Positions 1 to 9,564 are shown, counted from the first letter of the stretch. The stretch: 64,000 bases of DNA from Pelomonas sp. CA6 (GCF_022549225.1 NZ_JAKZFD010000004.1:124001-188000), one strand, 5' to 3'. The notes: generated by a model not told the origin, from the sequence alone. A program made the numbers and translations.

Positions 1-16
1 GTCTGAGGGCGCCGCC

Positions 17-1396
17 ATGGCCGTCAGCACCTTCGACCTCTTCAAGATCGGCATCGGGCCGAGCAGCTCGCACACCGTGGGCCCGATGCGCGCCGCCCGG
101 CTGTTCGCCGTCGCGCTGGGCCAGAGCGGGCAGCTGGATGCCGTGCGCCGCGTGCGCTGCCAGCTCTACGGGTCGCTGGGCGCCACCGGCAAGGGCCATG
201 GCAGCGACAAGGCCGTGATGCTGGGGCTGGAAGGCGAGGAACCCGACCGCATCGACCCCGACACCATCGCCGAGCGGCTGCAGCGCATCCGCGAGCGGCG
301 CCTGCTGCGCCTGGCCGGCAGCCATGCCATCGCCTATGTGGAGCAGGAGGACCTGCTGTTCCTGCGCCGCGAAACCCTGCCCTTCCATCCCAATGGCATG
401 CGCCTGACCGCGCTGGACGCCGAGGGCCGGCCGCTGATGGAGCGCTGCTACTACTCGGTCGGCGGCGGCTTCGTCGTCATGCAGGACGAGACCGGCGAGC
501 CGCAGCTACGGCCCGATGCGCGCGCGCTGCCCCACCCCTTTCGCAGCGGCGCCGAGCTGCTGGCGCAATGCCGCGCCAACGGCCTGTCGGTCGCACAGCT
601 GATGTGGCGCAACGAGCTGGCCTGGCGCAGCGACGACGAACTGCGCGCCGGCCTCACCCGCCTCTGGGAAGCGATGCAGGCCTGCGTGCGGCGCGGCATC
701 GCCACCGAGGGCGTGCTGCCCGGCGGCTTCAAGGTGCGCCGCCGCGCCGCCGAGCTGCACCGCGGTCTGACGCAGAACCCCGAGGCGGCGCTGCGCGACC
801 CGCTGCAGGTGATGGACTGGGTCAACCTCTACGCGCTGGCGGTCAACGAGGAAAACGCGGCCGGCGGCCGCGTCGTCACCGCGCCCACCAATGGCGCGGC
901 CGGCATCGTGCCCGCGGTGCTGCACTACTACCACCGCTTCATTCCCGGCGCGAACCTGCAGGGCGTGTTCGACTTCCTGCTCACCGCCGCGGCGATCGCC
1001 ATCCTCTACAAGGAAAACGCCAGCATCAGCGGCGCCGAAGTTGGCTGCCAGGGCGAGGTGGGCGTGGCCTGCTCCATGGCCGCCGGGGCGCTGTGCGCGG
1101 TGCTGGGCGGCTCGCCGGAGCAGGTGGAGAACGCCGCCGAGATCGGCATGGAGCACCACCTGGGCCTGACCTGCGATCCGGTCGGCGGCCTGGTGCAGAT
1201 CCCCTGCATCGAGCGCAACGCGATCGCGTCGGTGAAGGCCATCAACGCCGCGCGCATGGCGCTGCGCGGCGACGGCACCCACCACGTCAGCCTGGACAAG
1301 GTGATCAAGACCATGCGCGACACCGGGGCGGACATGAAGACCAAATACAAGGAAACCTCGCGCGGGGGGTTGGCGGTCAATGTCGTCGAGTGTTGA
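17..1396 (+). CDS. sdaA: L-serine ammonia-lyase (L-serine dehydratase)
   Basis: Deaminates L-serine to pyruvate and ammonia in the cytoplasm using a [4Fe-4S] cluster. The 459 residues are the usual full length for the single-chain enzyme. The N-terminal [15 protein letters not shown] segment is the family signature of the beta domain. The alpha domain carries the cluster cysteines seen in [21 protein letters not shown] and IPCIERN. The ATG at 17 is the first in frame and gives the family N-terminus. The six bases before it end in a possible stop codon (GTC TGA) of a gene that lies outside the window. It precedes the sarcosine oxidase operon, so serine made from glycine and methylene-tetrahydrofolate can pass to pyruvate. 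The glycine-to-serine enzyme (GlyA) is not in the window. Identification is secure from sequence. Confidence 0.96.
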   Translation: MAVSTFDLFKIGIGPSSSHTVGPMRAARLFAVALGQSGQLDAVRRVRCQLYGSLGATGKGHGSDKAVMLGLEGEEPDRIDPDTIAERLQRIRERRLLRLAGSHAIAYVEQEDLLFLRRETLPFHPNGMRLTALDAEGRPLMERCYYSVGGGFVVMQDETGEPQLRPDARALPHPFRSGAELLAQCRANGLSVAQLMWRNELAWRSDDELRAGLTRLWEAMQACVRRGIATEGVLPGGFKVRRRAAELHRGLTQNPEAALRDPLQVMDWVNLYALAVNEENAAGGRVVTAPTNGAAGIVPAVLHYYHRFIPGANLQGVFDFLLTAAAIAILYKENASISGAEVGCQGEVGVACSMAAGALCAVLGGSPEQVENAAEIGMEHHLGLTCDPVGGLVQIPCIERNAIASVKAINAARMALRGDGTHHVSLDKVIKTMRDTGADMKTKYKETSRGGLAVNVVEC

Positions 1397-1718
1397 TGTG
1401 GAGCCCCCCGCCTCCGGGGTACCGGAGGCGGCCCCCCGAGGGGGCGGCGATGCTCGCGGGGCCTGCCCCGCTCGCACATCGCCAGGTGGGCCGGCTTGGG
1501 GCGGCCCGGCGCTCGGCCCGGAAATGCGTGGAGCCCCTCGCCCAAGGCGTGCCTTGGACGGCCCCCCGAGGGGACGGCGATGCTCGCGGGGACTGCCCCG
1601 CTCGCACATCGCCAGGTGGGCCGGCTTGGGGCGGCCCGGCGCTCGGCCCATGGCATGAGGCTTCGCGCCTGGGGCTGCGGCGCGCGTGCCGCTTTGAAGA
1701 GGACTGAGAGGAACTGAG
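1397..1718. repeat. Intergenic stretch with two copies of an about 120-bp GC-rich repeat
   Basis: No convincing gene lies here. Two direct copies fill it, about 1400-1519 and 1528-1649. Their best-matching 89-bp cores, 1431-1519 and 1561-1649, differ at only two positions and are offset by 130 bp. Each begins with a GC-rich palindrome-like block (CCCCCGAGGGG), runs through CGGCGATGCTCGCGGG and ends in GGCGCTCGGCCC. Weaker copies lie on the other side of soxB. All frames through the repeat are open only because of its base composition. Leader function is unknown. Confidence 0.85.
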
Positions 1719-2963
1719 ATGCAGAAGTTTTCGATCTGGTCGTTGCTGCGCAATGCGATGTCCTACCACGAGGGCTGGCAGCCGCAGTGGCGGTCGCCCG
1801 AGCCCAAGCGCGAGTACGACGTGGTGGTGGTGGGCGGCGGCGGGCATGGGCTGGCCACGGCGTACTACCTGGCCAAGGAGCATGGGCTGCGCAACATCGC
1901 GGTGGTGGAGCGCGGCTATCTGGGCGGCGGCAACACCGCGCGCAACACCACCATCGTGCGCTCCAACTACCTGTGGGACGAGGCCACGCAGCTCTACGAG
2001 AAGTCCATGCAGCTGTGGGAAGGCCTGTCCCAGGACCTCAATTACAACGTGATGTTCAGCCAGCGCGGCGTGATGAACCTGGGCCACTCGCTGCAGGACA
2101 TGCGCGACATCCAGCGCCGCGTCAACGCCAACCGGCTCAACGGCGTCGACGCCGAGGTGCTGACGCCGCAGCAGGTCCAGCAGATGCTGCCCTTCATCAA
2201 CCTGAACTCGCGCTACCCGGTGCTGGGCGCGTCGCTGCAGCGCCGCGCCGGCGTCGCGCGCCACGACGCGGTGGCCTGGGGATTCGCGCGCGCCGCCGAC
2301 GCGCTGGGCGTGGACATCCTGCAGCACTGCGAGGTGCACGGCCTACGCCGCGAGGGCGGCGCGGTGATCGGCGTGGACACCGCGCGCGGCTTCATCAAGG
2401 CCAAGAAGGTCGCCCTGGTCGCCGCTGGCCATTCCAGCGTGCTGGCCGAAATGGCCGGCATCCGCCTGCCGCTGGAAAGCCATCCGCTGCAGGCCCTGGT
2501 GTCCGAACCGCTCAAGCCCATCTTCCCCACCGTGGTGATGAGCAACGCCATCCATGCCTACATCAGCCAGTCCGACAAGGGCGACCTGGTCATCGGCGCG
2601 GGCATCGACCAGTACGCCGGCTACGGCCAGCGCGGCAGCTACCACGTGATCGAGGGCACGCTGCAGGCCATCGTCGAACTCTTCCCGCTGTTCTCGCGCG
2701 TGCGCATGAACCGCCAATGGGGCGGCATCGTCGACGTCTCGCCCGACGCCTGCCCCATCATCGGCCTGACGCCGGTGAAGGGCCTGTACATCAACTGCGG
2801 CTGGGGCACCGGCGGCTTCAAGGCCACGCCGGGCTCCGGCTGGGTCATGGCCCACACCATTGCGCGCGACCGTCCGCATGCGCTCAACGAAGCGTTCTCG
2901 CTGGAGCGCTTCTCCAGCGGCCATCTGATCGACGAGCACGGCGCGGCGGCCGTGGCCCATTGA
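1719..2963 (+). CDS. soxB: Sarcosine oxidase, beta subunit
   Basis: Flavin-binding catalytic subunit of heterotetrameric sarcosine oxidase, which converts sarcosine, O2 and tetrahydrofolate to glycine, methylene-tetrahydrofolate and H2O2. The 414-residue length matches the family. A Rossmann dinucleotide motif ([18 protein letters not shown]) lies at about residues 35-52. His182 in GVARHDAV occupies the place of the histidine that binds FMN covalently in studied enzymes; that assignment is by family knowledge. The C-terminal [14 protein letters not shown] motif is typical of the DAO fold. The start at 1719 follows a purine-rich GAGAGGAACTGAG. It is first in the order soxB-D-A-G-purU, although a 477-bp repeat-rich gap separates it from soxD. 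Confidence 0.96.
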   Translation: MQKFSIWSLLRNAMSYHEGWQPQWRSPEPKREYDVVVVGGGGHGLATAYYLAKEHGLRNIAVVERGYLGGGNTARNTTIVRSNYLWDEATQLYEKSMQLWEGLSQDLNYNVMFSQRGVMNLGHSLQDMRDIQRRVNANRLNGVDAEVLTPQQVQQMLPFINLNSRYPVLGASLQRRAGVARHDAVAWGFARAADALGVDILQHCEVHGLRREGGAVIGVDTARGFIKAKKVALVAAGHSSVLAEMAGIRLPLESHPLQALVSEPLKPIFPTVVMSNAIHAYISQSDKGDLVIGAGIDQYAGYGQRGSYHVIEGTLQAIVELFPLFSRVRMNRQWGGIVDVSPDACPIIGLTPVKGLYINCGWGTGGFKATPGSGWVMAHTIARDRPHALNEAFSLERFSSGHLIDEHGAAAVAH

Positions 2964-3282
2964 CATGAGGAGCCCCTCGTCCAAGGCCAACCTTGGCCGG
3001 CCACTGGCGAGGCGCCGGTGGCGCTCGCGGGCCGGTTTGGGACGACCCGGCGCTCGGCCCAGCAAGGCGCGCCCCCCTTGTCCGAGGCGTACCGTGGACG
3101 GTCCCCCAGAGGGTGCGGCGCTGCTCGTGGCAGCGAGCCCGTGCACGAGGCCCGGCGTGGAGTCGAGCCGTACCCGGCGAGCGACTCGAGGCCTGAGCGT
3201 TGGCGTGGCCCGGGTGGTCGTCGGGCCGCTGCTCGGTGCGCAGCGCGGGTCTCGGTCAAATCGCATTCAGGCCCTCTTCTTT

Positions 3283-3318
3283 GGTTACTTTCTTCTGGGC
3301 CCCCAGAAGAAAGTGACC
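3283..3318. repeat. Long-arm palindrome (REP-like) upstream of soxD
   Basis: The arms 3283-3299 (GGTTACTTTCTTCTGGG) and 3302-3318 (CCCAGAAGAAAGTGACC) are complementary over 17 positions with one G-T wobble, separated by two bases. Sequences of this TTGGTTACTTTCTT / AAGAAAGTGACC type are, from general knowledge, common dispersed intergenic palindromes in proteobacteria. In RNA it would form a stable hairpin without a U-tract, so it could stabilise or partly attenuate the soxB-soxD transcript. Confidence 0.75.
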
Positions 3319-3333
3319 CGGCCGCCAGGCCGG

Positions 3334-3373
3334 AACCAGGCGACCAAGCGACCAAGCGACCAGGCGACGAGGC
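3334..3373. repeat. Five tandem 8-bp units (consensus GACCAAGC)
   Basis: The units are AACCAGGC, GACCAAGC, GACCAAGC, GACCAGGC and GACGAGGC. They directly follow the palindrome at 3283-3318. The array length would be expected to vary by strand slippage. No role is evident. Confidence 0.8.
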
Positions 3374-3440
3374 AACCCTCAAGCCCAAGCGCACGCCCCT
3401 GCCCCCCCGCCCCACCACTGAACCCCAAGGGACCCACCCC

Positions 3441-3764
3441 ATGCTGCAACTCCACTGCCCCTGGTGCGGCCCGCGCGCCGAATCCGAATTCAACTGCGGC
3501 GGCGAGAGCATCGCCCGTCCGCTGAACACCGAGACCCTCAGCGACGAGCAATGGGGCGACTACGTGTTCATGCGCCACAACCCCAAGGGCGTGCACCACG
3601 AGCAGTGGCGCCATAGCAGCGGCTGCGGCCGCTGGTTCAACGCGCTGCGCGACACGGTCAGTTATCGCTTCGTCGCCATCTGGCGCATCGGCGAACCCGC
3701 GCCGGCCGTCGATGGCCAGCCCACCCCCACCGCCCCCAGCACCACGACCAGGAGCCCCGCATGA
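3441..3764 (+). CDS. soxD: Sarcosine oxidase, delta subunit
   Basis: Small zinc-binding subunit of heterotetrameric sarcosine oxidase, 107 residues. Cys6 and Cys9 (HCPWC) with His58 and Cys62 (HSSGCGRWFN) match the four zinc ligands known in the family. The ATG at 3441 gives the conserved MLQLHCPWCG start; upstream in-frame codons belong to noncoding repeat DNA. The last residues are a Pro/Thr-rich tail. Its stop overlaps the soxA start by four bases (ATGA), indicating translational coupling. Confidence 0.95.
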   Translation: MLQLHCPWCGPRAESEFNCGGESIARPLNTETLSDEQWGDYVFMRHNPKGVHHEQWRHSSGCGRWFNALRDTVSYRFVAIWRIGEPAPAVDGQPTPTAPSTTTRSPA

Positions 3765-6754
3765 AGGCCCGCCTCGCCACCGGAGGCCGCATCGACCGCG
3801 GCCAGACGATTCGCTTTCGCTTCAACGGCCGCAGCTACGCGGGCCATCCCGGCGACACGCTGGCCTCGGCGCTGCTGGCCAACGGCGTCGCGCTGGTGGC
3901 GCGCAGCTGGAAGTACCACCGGCCACGCGGCGTCCTCAGCGCCGGCGTGGAGGAACCCAATGCGCTGGTGCAGCTGTTCGATGGCGCGCGCACCGTGCCC
4001 AACGCGCGCATGACCGAGGTCGAGCTGGTCGATGGCCTGAGCGCCCGTTCCATCCACGCCAGCCCCAGCATCGAATTCGACCTGAAGGCGGTGAACGGCT
4101 GGTTCTCGCGCCTGATCCCGGCCGGCTTCTATTACAAGACCTTCATGGCTTCGCAGTCGGCCTGGCATTTCTTCGAGAAGCACATCCGCGCCGCCAGCGG
4201 CCTGGGCGAGTCGCCCGTGCTGCCCGATCCCGACCGCTACGAAAAGCGCTACGCGCACTGCGATGTGCTGGTGGTCGGTGCCGGCATCGCCGGGCTCAGC
4301 GCGGCGCTGGCCGCCGGACGCAGCGGCGCGCGCGTGCTGCTGTGCGACGAGCAGCCCGAACCCGGTGGCTGGCTGCTGTCCAGCGACGAACAGGTGGACG
4401 GCCTGCCTGCCGCCGAATGGGTGGCTCAGGCGCTGCAGGAACTGGCCACGATGCCCGAGGTGCGCGTGCTGCCGCGCACCACCGCCTTCGGCTACCACGA
4501 CCACAACCTGCTCACGCTGCTGGAGCGCCGCGCCGACCACCTGCGGTCGGAGCAGGCCCCGGCCTTCCGCGAGCGGCTGTGGAAGGTGCGCGCCCACCAG
4601 GTGGTGCTGGCGACCGGCGCGCACGAGCGTCCGCTGGTGTTCGGCAACAACGACCTGCCGGGCATCATGCTGGCCTCGGCCGTGTCCACCTATGTGCGCC
4701 GCTATGCCGTGCTACCGGGCCGGCGCGCGGTGGTCTTCACCAACAACGACGCCGGCTACGACGCGGCGCTGGCGCTGCAGGGCGCGGGCGCGTCGGTCGT
4801 GGTGGTGGACGCGCGCAGCGAGGTCACCGGCAGCCTGTCGCAACGGGCGCGGGCCCGCGGCGTGGAGATCCTTGCCGGCCAGGTGCTCACCGAAGCCATT
4901 GGCCGTCGACGCGTGCGGGCCGTGCTCGTGCAGGGCTTGGACGCGCAGGGCCGCCTCAGCGGCGCGGAGCGCCAGCTCTATTGCGACTTGGTCGCGCTGT
5001 CCGGCGGCTTCAGCCCGGTGGTCCATCTGTACTGCCAGGCCGGCGGCAAGCCGCAATGGGACGAGGAGCGCGCCGCCTTCGTGCCCGGCGCCCCGGCCCA
5101 GGCGGAGACCTGCGCCGGCGCGAGCCGCGGCCTGCAGAGCCTGTTCCTGTGCGCGCACAACGGCTGGTCTGCCGGCGTGGCCGCCGCGCAGGCCACCGGC
5201 TTCGCGGTGCCGCCCGGCACGCCGCCACGCGTGCCCGAGACCCACGCAGGGACGCTGCGCCCGCTGTGGCTGGTGCCGCATGCGCGGCCGGCGAGCCGCG
5301 CGCCCAAGCAGTTCGTGGACCTGCAGAACGATGTCGCCGCCTCCGATATCGAGCTGGCGGTGCGTGAAGGTTTCCGCTCCATCGAGCACGTCAAGCGCTA
5401 CACCGCGCTGGGCTTTGGCACCGACCAGGGCAAGACCGGCAACATCAACGGCATGGGCATCGCCGCGCAGGCCCTGGGCCGGCGCATTCCCGAGGTGGGC
5501 ACGACGACCTTCCGGCCCAACTACACGCCCATCAGCTTCGGCGCCGTGGCCGGGCTGGAGCTGGGCGACGCCTTCGAGCCGGTGCGCACCACCGCCATGC
5601 ACCCCTGGCATCTGCGCCAGGGCGCGCTGTTCGAGGACGTCGGGCAGTGGAAGAGGCCCTGGTACTTCCCGCGTAAGGGCGAGGACCTGCATGCCGCGGT
5701 GCGGCGCGAGGTGCTCGCGGTGCGCCAGGGCGTGGGCACGCTGGACGCTTCCACGCTGGGCAAGATCGACATCCAGGGCCCCGACGCCGCCACGCTGCTG
5801 AACTGGGTGTACTGCAACGCCTGGTCCAAGCTGGAGGTGGGCAAGTGCCGCTACGGGCTGATGCTGGACGAGAACGGCATGGTCTTCGACGACGGCGTCA
5901 CCGTGCGCCTGGCCGAGAACCACTTCCTGATGCACACCACCACCGGCGGCGCGGCGCGCGTGCTGGCCTGGCTGGAGCGCTGGCTGCAGACCGAGTGGCC
6001 CCAGCTCAAGGTCTACCTGACCAGCGTCACCGACCACTGGTCCACCACCGCGCTGGCCGGCCCCAAGAGCCGCGAGCTGCTGCAGAAGCTCTGCCCCGAC
6101 GTGGACTTCGACGACGCCGCCTTCCCCTTCATGTCCTACCGCGAGGGCACGGTGGCCGGCGTGCGCGCCCGCATCATGCGCATCAGCTTTTCGGGCGAAC
6201 GCAGCTACGAGATCAACGTGCCCTCGGCCGAGGGCCTGCGCGTCTGGGAGGCCATCCACGCGGCCGGCGCGCCGCTGGGCATCACGCCCTACGGCACCGA
6301 GACCATGCACGTGCTGCGCGCCGAGAAAGGCTACATCATCGTCGGCCAGGACACCGATGGCTCGGTGACCCCGGTGGACCTGGGCATGGGCGCGATGGTG
6401 ACCAAGACCAAGGACTGCCTGGGCAAGCGTTCGCTGGCGCGCAGCGACACCGCGCGTGGCGACCGCAAGCAGTTCGTGGGCCTGCTCAGCGATGACCCGC
6501 AAGTCGTGCTGGAGGAAGGCGCCCAGGTGCTGGACGCGCCGCCCACCCGGGTGCCGACGCGCGCGTCGGGCCATGTCACCTCCAGCTATGCCAGCCCCAC
6601 GCTGGGCCGCTCCATCGCGCTGGCGCTGGTGCGCGGCGGCGCGCAGCGCATGGGCGAACGCGTCCATGTCTCCATGCAGGGCGGCCGCGTGGTCACCGCG
6701 ACCATCGCCAGCCCCGTGTTCTACGACCCCCAATCGGAGCGCCAGAATGCTTGA
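3761..6754 (+). CDS. soxA: Sarcosine oxidase, alpha subunit
   Basis: Large subunit (997 residues) of heterotetrameric sarcosine oxidase. Domains in order are an N-terminal ferredoxin-like fold that lacks cluster cysteines (about 10-100), an NAD-binding Rossmann region starting at Asp168 (DVLVVGAGIAGLSAALAAG), a long pyridine-nucleotide oxidoreductase body, and a C-terminal aminomethyltransferase (GcvT-like) half from about residue 600 that binds tetrahydrofolate and captures the methyl carbon as methylene-tetrahydrofolate. It overlaps soxD by four bases and soxG by eight bases. Full length, with no sign of damage. Confidence 0.96.
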   Translation: MKARLATGGRIDRGQTIRFRFNGRSYAGHPGDTLASALLANGVALVARSWKYHRPRGVLSAGVEEPNALVQLFDGARTVPNARMTEVELVDGLSARSIHASPSIEFDLKAVNGWFSRLIPAGFYYKTFMASQSAWHFFEKHIRAASGLGESPVLPDPDRYEKRYAHCDVLVVGAGIAGLSAALAAGRSGARVLLCDEQPEPGGWLLSSDEQVDGLPAAEWVAQALQELATMPEVRVLPRTTAFGYHDHNLLTLLERRADHLRSEQAPAFRERLWKVRAHQVVLATGAHERPLVFGNNDLPGIMLASAVSTYVRRYAVLPGRRAVVFTNNDAGYDAALALQGAGASVVVVDARSEVTGSLSQRARARGVEILAGQVLTEAIGRRRVRAVLVQGLDAQGRLSGAERQLYCDLVALSGGFSPVVHLYCQAGGKPQWDEERAAFVPGAPAQAETCAGASRGLQSLFLCAHNGWSAGVAAAQATGFAVPPGTPPRVPETHAGTLRPLWLVPHARPASRAPKQFVDLQNDVAASDIELAVREGFRSIEHVKRYTALGFGTDQGKTGNINGMGIAAQALGRRIPEVGTTTFRPNYTPISFGAVAGLELGDAFEPVRTTAMHPWHLRQGALFEDVGQWKRPWYFPRKGEDLHAAVRREVLAVRQGVGTLDASTLGKIDIQGPDAATLLNWVYCNAWSKLEVGKCRYGLMLDENGMVFDDGVTVRLAENHFLMHTTTGGAARVLAWLERWLQTEWPQLKVYLTSVTDHWSTTALAGPKSRELLQKLCPDVDFDDAAFPFMSYREGTVAGVRARIMRISFSGERSYEINVPSAEGLRVWEAIHAAGAPLGITPYGTETMHVLRAEKGYIIVGQDTDGSVTPVDLGMGAMVTKTKDCLGKRSLARSDTARGDRKQFVGLLSDDPQVVLEEGAQVLDAPPTRVPTRASGHVTSSYASPTLGRSIALALVRGGAQRMGERVHVSMQGGRVVTATIASPVFYDPQSERQNA

Positions 6755-7316
6755 GCTCAATCCCGCCCGCCACGAAACCCGCGGCCTGCTCGCCGGCTGG
6801 CGCGAGGGCCTGGCCATCCTCAATCTGCGCGGCGACGGCGAGCAGCCCGCCTTCCGCGACGCCGTCGCGCGGGCGCTGGGCGCGCCGCTGCCGGTGCAGT
6901 CCTGCAGCTTCAGCGGCGGCGCGACGCTGCGCATCGTGTGGGTCGGCCCGGACGACTGGTTCGTCATTGGCCCCAAGGGCCAGCAGCAGGCCCTGACCGA
7001 TGCGTTGCGCCAGGCGCTCGCCGGCCAGCTGCATGCGCTCACCGACGTCAGCAGCGGCTACACGGTGCTGCACCTCAGCGGCACGCCGGCGCGCGAGGTG
7101 CTCGCCCAGGGCTGCCCGCTGGACCTGCATCCGCGCGTGTTCGCGCCGGGCCGCAGCGCCGGTTCGCATTTCTTCAAGGCCTCGGTTTGGCTGTGGCAGC
7201 TGTCCGACACGCCCGAGTACGAGCTGCTGGTGCGGCGCAGCTTCATGAGTTATGTGTGGCTGATGCTGGAGCGCGCCAGCAGCGAATGCGGCCTGATCAC
7301 GCGGCGGTTCGCATGA
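6747..7316 (+). CDS. soxG: Sarcosine oxidase, gamma subunit
   Basis: The smallest GcvT-like subunit of the complex, 189 residues, typical length. The N-terminus MLELNPARHETRG and the internal WVGPDDWFVIGP and DVSSGYTVLHLSG segments are characteristic of SoxG. The ATG at 6747 is chosen because it gives the family N-terminus and overlaps the end of soxA by eight bases; further upstream in-frame codons lie inside soxA. The stop overlaps the purU start (ATGA). Confidence 0.94.
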   Translation: MLELNPARHETRGLLAGWREGLAILNLRGDGEQPAFRDAVARALGAPLPVQSCSFSGGATLRIVWVGPDDWFVIGPKGQQQALTDALRQALAGQLHALTDVSSGYTVLHLSGTPAREVLAQGCPLDLHPRVFAPGRSAGSHFFKASVWLWQLSDTPEYELLVRRSFMSYVWLMLERASSECGLITRRFA

Positions 7317-8212
7317 GCGGCGGTGATGGCGCGCCGCCGCGCTGCGGTGCGGCCGAGGGCCGCTACTGCCTGACCCTGGCCTGCCGCAGCGAACGGGGGC
7401 AGGTCGCGAAGGTGACCACGCTGCTGGAGAGCCGCGGCGCCTACATCGAGGAGTTCGCCGTCTTCGACGATGTGCTGAGCGAGCGTTTCTATCTGCGCAC
7501 GGTCTTCCGCATCCGCGACACCGGCGCCCAGGCCCTGCAGACCCTACGTGCCGACTATGCGCGCGTGCGCGCCGGCATCGGCGATGCGCAGGGCGAGATC
7601 CACGACACGCGCCGGCCCACGCGCGTGCTGATCCTGGTCTCCAAGGCCGACCACTGCCTGATCGACCTGCTGGCGCAGCGCCGCCGCGGCGAGCTGGACA
7701 TGGAGGTGGTCGCGGTGGCCTCCAACCATGCCGACCTGCAGCCGCTCGCGCAGGCCGACGGCATCCCCTTCCACCACCTGCCGATCACGGCGCAGACCAA
7801 GCCGCAGCAGGAAGCGCAGCTGCTGCGTTGCATCGAAGACAGCGGTGCCGAGCTCGTGGTGCTGGCGCGCTACATGCAGGTCTTGTCGGAAGACCTGTGC
7901 CAGCGGCTCGCCGGGCGCGTGATCAACATCCACCATTCCTTCCTGCCCGGCTTCAAGGGCGCGCGCCCCTATGCGCAGGCGCATGCGCGCGGCGTCAAGC
8001 TGATCGGCGCGACCGCGCACTTCGCGACCACCGACCTGGACGAGGGCCCCATCATCGAACAGGCCCTGGAGCGCGTGGACCATGCTTTTTCGCCCGAGCA
8101 GCTGATGAGCGCGGGCCGGCATGTGGAATGCCTGGTGCTGGCGCGCGCGCTGCGCTACGTGCTGGAGCACCGCGTGTTCGTCAACGGCCTGCGGACCGTG
8201 GTGCTGAGGTAA
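7313..8212 (+). CDS. purU: Formyltetrahydrofolate deformylase
   Basis: Hydrolyses 10-formyl-tetrahydrofolate to formate and tetrahydrofolate, recycling the folate loaded by sarcosine oxidase. The 299-residue protein has an N-terminal ACT domain (about 18-100) and a formyltransferase-like domain whose catalytic Asn-His-Asp set is visible in INIHHSFLPGFKGARPYAQA and TTDLDEGPIIEQ. The start at 7313 overlaps the soxG stop, so it is the last gene of the sox operon. The N-terminal dozen residues before the ACT domain are poorly conserved, and a slightly later start cannot be excluded. Confidence 0.95.
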   Translation: MSGGDGAPPRCGAAEGRYCLTLACRSERGQVAKVTTLLESRGAYIEEFAVFDDVLSERFYLRTVFRIRDTGAQALQTLRADYARVRAGIGDAQGEIHDTRRPTRVLILVSKADHCLIDLLAQRRRGELDMEVVAVASNHADLQPLAQADGIPFHHLPITAQTKPQQEAQLLRCIEDSGAELVVLARYMQVLSEDLCQRLAGRVINIHHSFLPGFKGARPYAQAHARGVKLIGATAHFATTDLDEGPIIEQALERVDHAFSPEQLMSAGRHVECLVLARALRYVLEHRVFVNGLRTVVLR

Positions 8213-8272
8213 GCCGCGCGGAGGGCCGCGGCCGCGCCCCCCGGCGCCAAGACCTCTTCTTCAGGACCCGCC

Positions 8273-8310
8273 AAAAAAACGGGCGCGCATTCCGGACCGG
8301 ATGCGCGCCC
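8273..8310 (-). terminator. Intrinsic terminator downstream of fdhA
   Basis: A perfect 10-bp stem GGGCGCGCAT / ATGCGCGCCC at 8281-8310 with a 10-nt loop is followed on the minus strand by a run of seven T (A-run at 8273-8279 on the plus strand). It lies between the convergent purU and fdhA genes and fits fdhA best. Confidence 0.85.
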
Positions 8311-8358
8311 AACCGCCTTTGTGGGGCGGGGACTCAGACTCAACTGGGGTTCTCGGCC

Positions 8359-9564
8359 TCAGGCGGCGCCCCGGGCCACCAGCCCGTGCGGGTCGATGAC
8401 GAACTTCTTGGGCGCGCCCGCATCGAACTCCGAATAGCCGCGCGGCGCGTCGTCCAGCGAGATCACCTCCACCCCCACGGTCTCGGCGATGCGGATGCGG
8501 TCCCACAGGATGGCCTGCATCAGCGCGCGGTTGTACTTCATCACCGGCGTCTGCCCGGTGAAGAAGCTGTGCGACTTGGCCCAGCCCAGGCCCAGGCGGA
8601 TGCTCAGCGAACCGGTCCTGGCCGCGTTGTCCACCGCGCCCGGATCCTCGGTGACGTAGAGGCCGGGAATACCGATGCGACCGGCCGCGCGCGTCACCTC
8701 CATCAGCGAGTTCAACACCGTGGCCGGTGCCTCGACCTGGGCGCCCGCATGGCCATGGCCGCGCGCCTCGAAGCCGACCGCGTCGACCGCGCAATCGACC
8801 TCGGGAACGCCCAGGATCTGCGCCACCTGCTCGCCCAGCCCGGCGTCCAGCGACAGGTCCACCACCTCATAGCCCAGCGCCTGGGGATGGCGCAGCCGGG
8901 CCGGGTTGACGTCGCCGACGATCACCGCCGCCGCGCCCAGCAGCCGCGCCGAGGCCGCGGCCGCCAGACCCACCGGTCCGGCGCCGGCGACATAGACCGT
9001 GCTGCCCGGCCCCACGCCGGCCGACACCGCGCCGTGGTAGCCGGTGGGCAGGATGTCGGAGAGGCAGGTCAGGTCGCGGATCTTTTCCATCGCCTGCGCC
9101 TTGTCCGGGAACTTCAGCAGGTTGAAGTCGGCATAGGGCACCATCACATACTCGGCCTGGCCGCCGATCCAGCCGCCCATGTCCACATAGCCGTAGGCGC
9201 CGCCGGCGCGCGCCGGGTTGACGCTGAGACAGACGCCGGTGCTCTGCTCCTTGCAGCAGCGGCAGCGGCCGCAGGCCACATTGAAGGGCACCGAGACCAG
9301 GTCGCCCTTGGCCAGCGTCTCCACGTCGCGACCCAGCTCGATCACCTCGCCGGTGATCTCGTGGCCCAGGATCAGGCCCTCGGGCGCCGTGGTGCGTCCG
9401 CGCACCATGTGCTGGTCGGAACCGCAGATGTTGGTCGAGACCACGCGCAGGATCACGCCATGGTCGATGCGCCGGCCGCGCGGGTCCGACAGCGTGGGAA
9501 AGTCGATGGAGCGGACCTCCACCGCCCCGGGCCGCACATAGGCGACGCCGCGATTGCTGGACAT
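8359..9564 (-). CDS. fdhA: Formaldehyde dehydrogenase, glutathione-independent
   Basis: Zinc- and NAD-dependent MDR-family enzyme that oxidises formaldehyde to formate, here disposing of formaldehyde released by betaine demethylation. It has 401 residues. Catalytic zinc ligands are Cys47 (NICGSD) and His68 (LGHEITG). The structural zinc set is Cys98, Cys101, Cys104 and Cys112. The NAD-binding motif is VYVAGAGPVGLAAA. The spacing matches the Pseudomonas putida enzyme. The start at 9564 follows a good Shine-Dalgarno (CAGGAGAACAGC). Only 16 bp separate it from the porin stop, so both are probably one transcript. Confidence 0.95.
   Translation of the reverse strand: MSSNRGVAYVRPGAVEVRSIDFPTLSDPRGRRIDHGVILRVVSTNICGSDQHMVRGRTTAPEGLILGHEITGEVIELGRDVETLAKGDLVSVPFNVACGRCRCCKEQSTGVCLSVNPARAGGAYGYVDMGGWIGGQAEYVMVPYADFNLLKFPDKAQAMEKIRDLTCLSDILPTGYHGAVSAGVGPGSTVYVAGAGPVGLAAAASARLLGAAAVIVGDVNPARLRHPQALGYEVVDLSLDAGLGEQVAQILGVPEVDCAVDAVGFEARGHGHAGAQVEAPATVLNSLMEVTRAAGRIGIPGLYVTEDPGAVDNAARTGSLSIRLGLGWAKSHSFFTGQTPVMKYNRALMQAILWDRIRIAETVGVEVISLDDAPRGYSEFDAGAPKKFVIDPHGLVARGAA

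Larger units (their letters stand above)
2964..3440. repeat. Intergenic stretch with degenerate repeat copies, a palindrome and 8-bp tandem repeats
   Basis: Between soxB and soxD I see no gene. Two decayed copies of the repeat found before soxB occupy about 2969-3060 and 3071-3150. A near-perfect palindrome at 3283-3318 follows, and five 8-bp units at 3334-3373. The reading frame that runs into soxD from 3018 is an upstream extension without family similarity; the real soxD start is 3441. Confidence 0.8.

Noticed and set aside
1380-1407. ATGTCG near the end of sdaA as a fifth GbdR site for soxB
   Set aside because: Only the first six bases match; positions 15-26 do not fit and no spaced -10 follows. 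The sox operon promoter may lie outside the window or use another signal.
506-1753. Long minus-strand frame opposite sdaA and the left repeats
   Set aside because: GC-rich shadow frame; composition-driven and antisense to a secure gene and to repeat DNA.
3334-3373. Tandem repeats as a possible CRISPR array
   Set aside because: Units are 8 bp with no spacers and there are no cas genes in the window.
3018-3440. In-frame 5' extension of soxD
   Set aside because: The extension runs through repeats and the palindrome and has no family similarity; ATG at 3441 gives the zinc-binding N-terminus.
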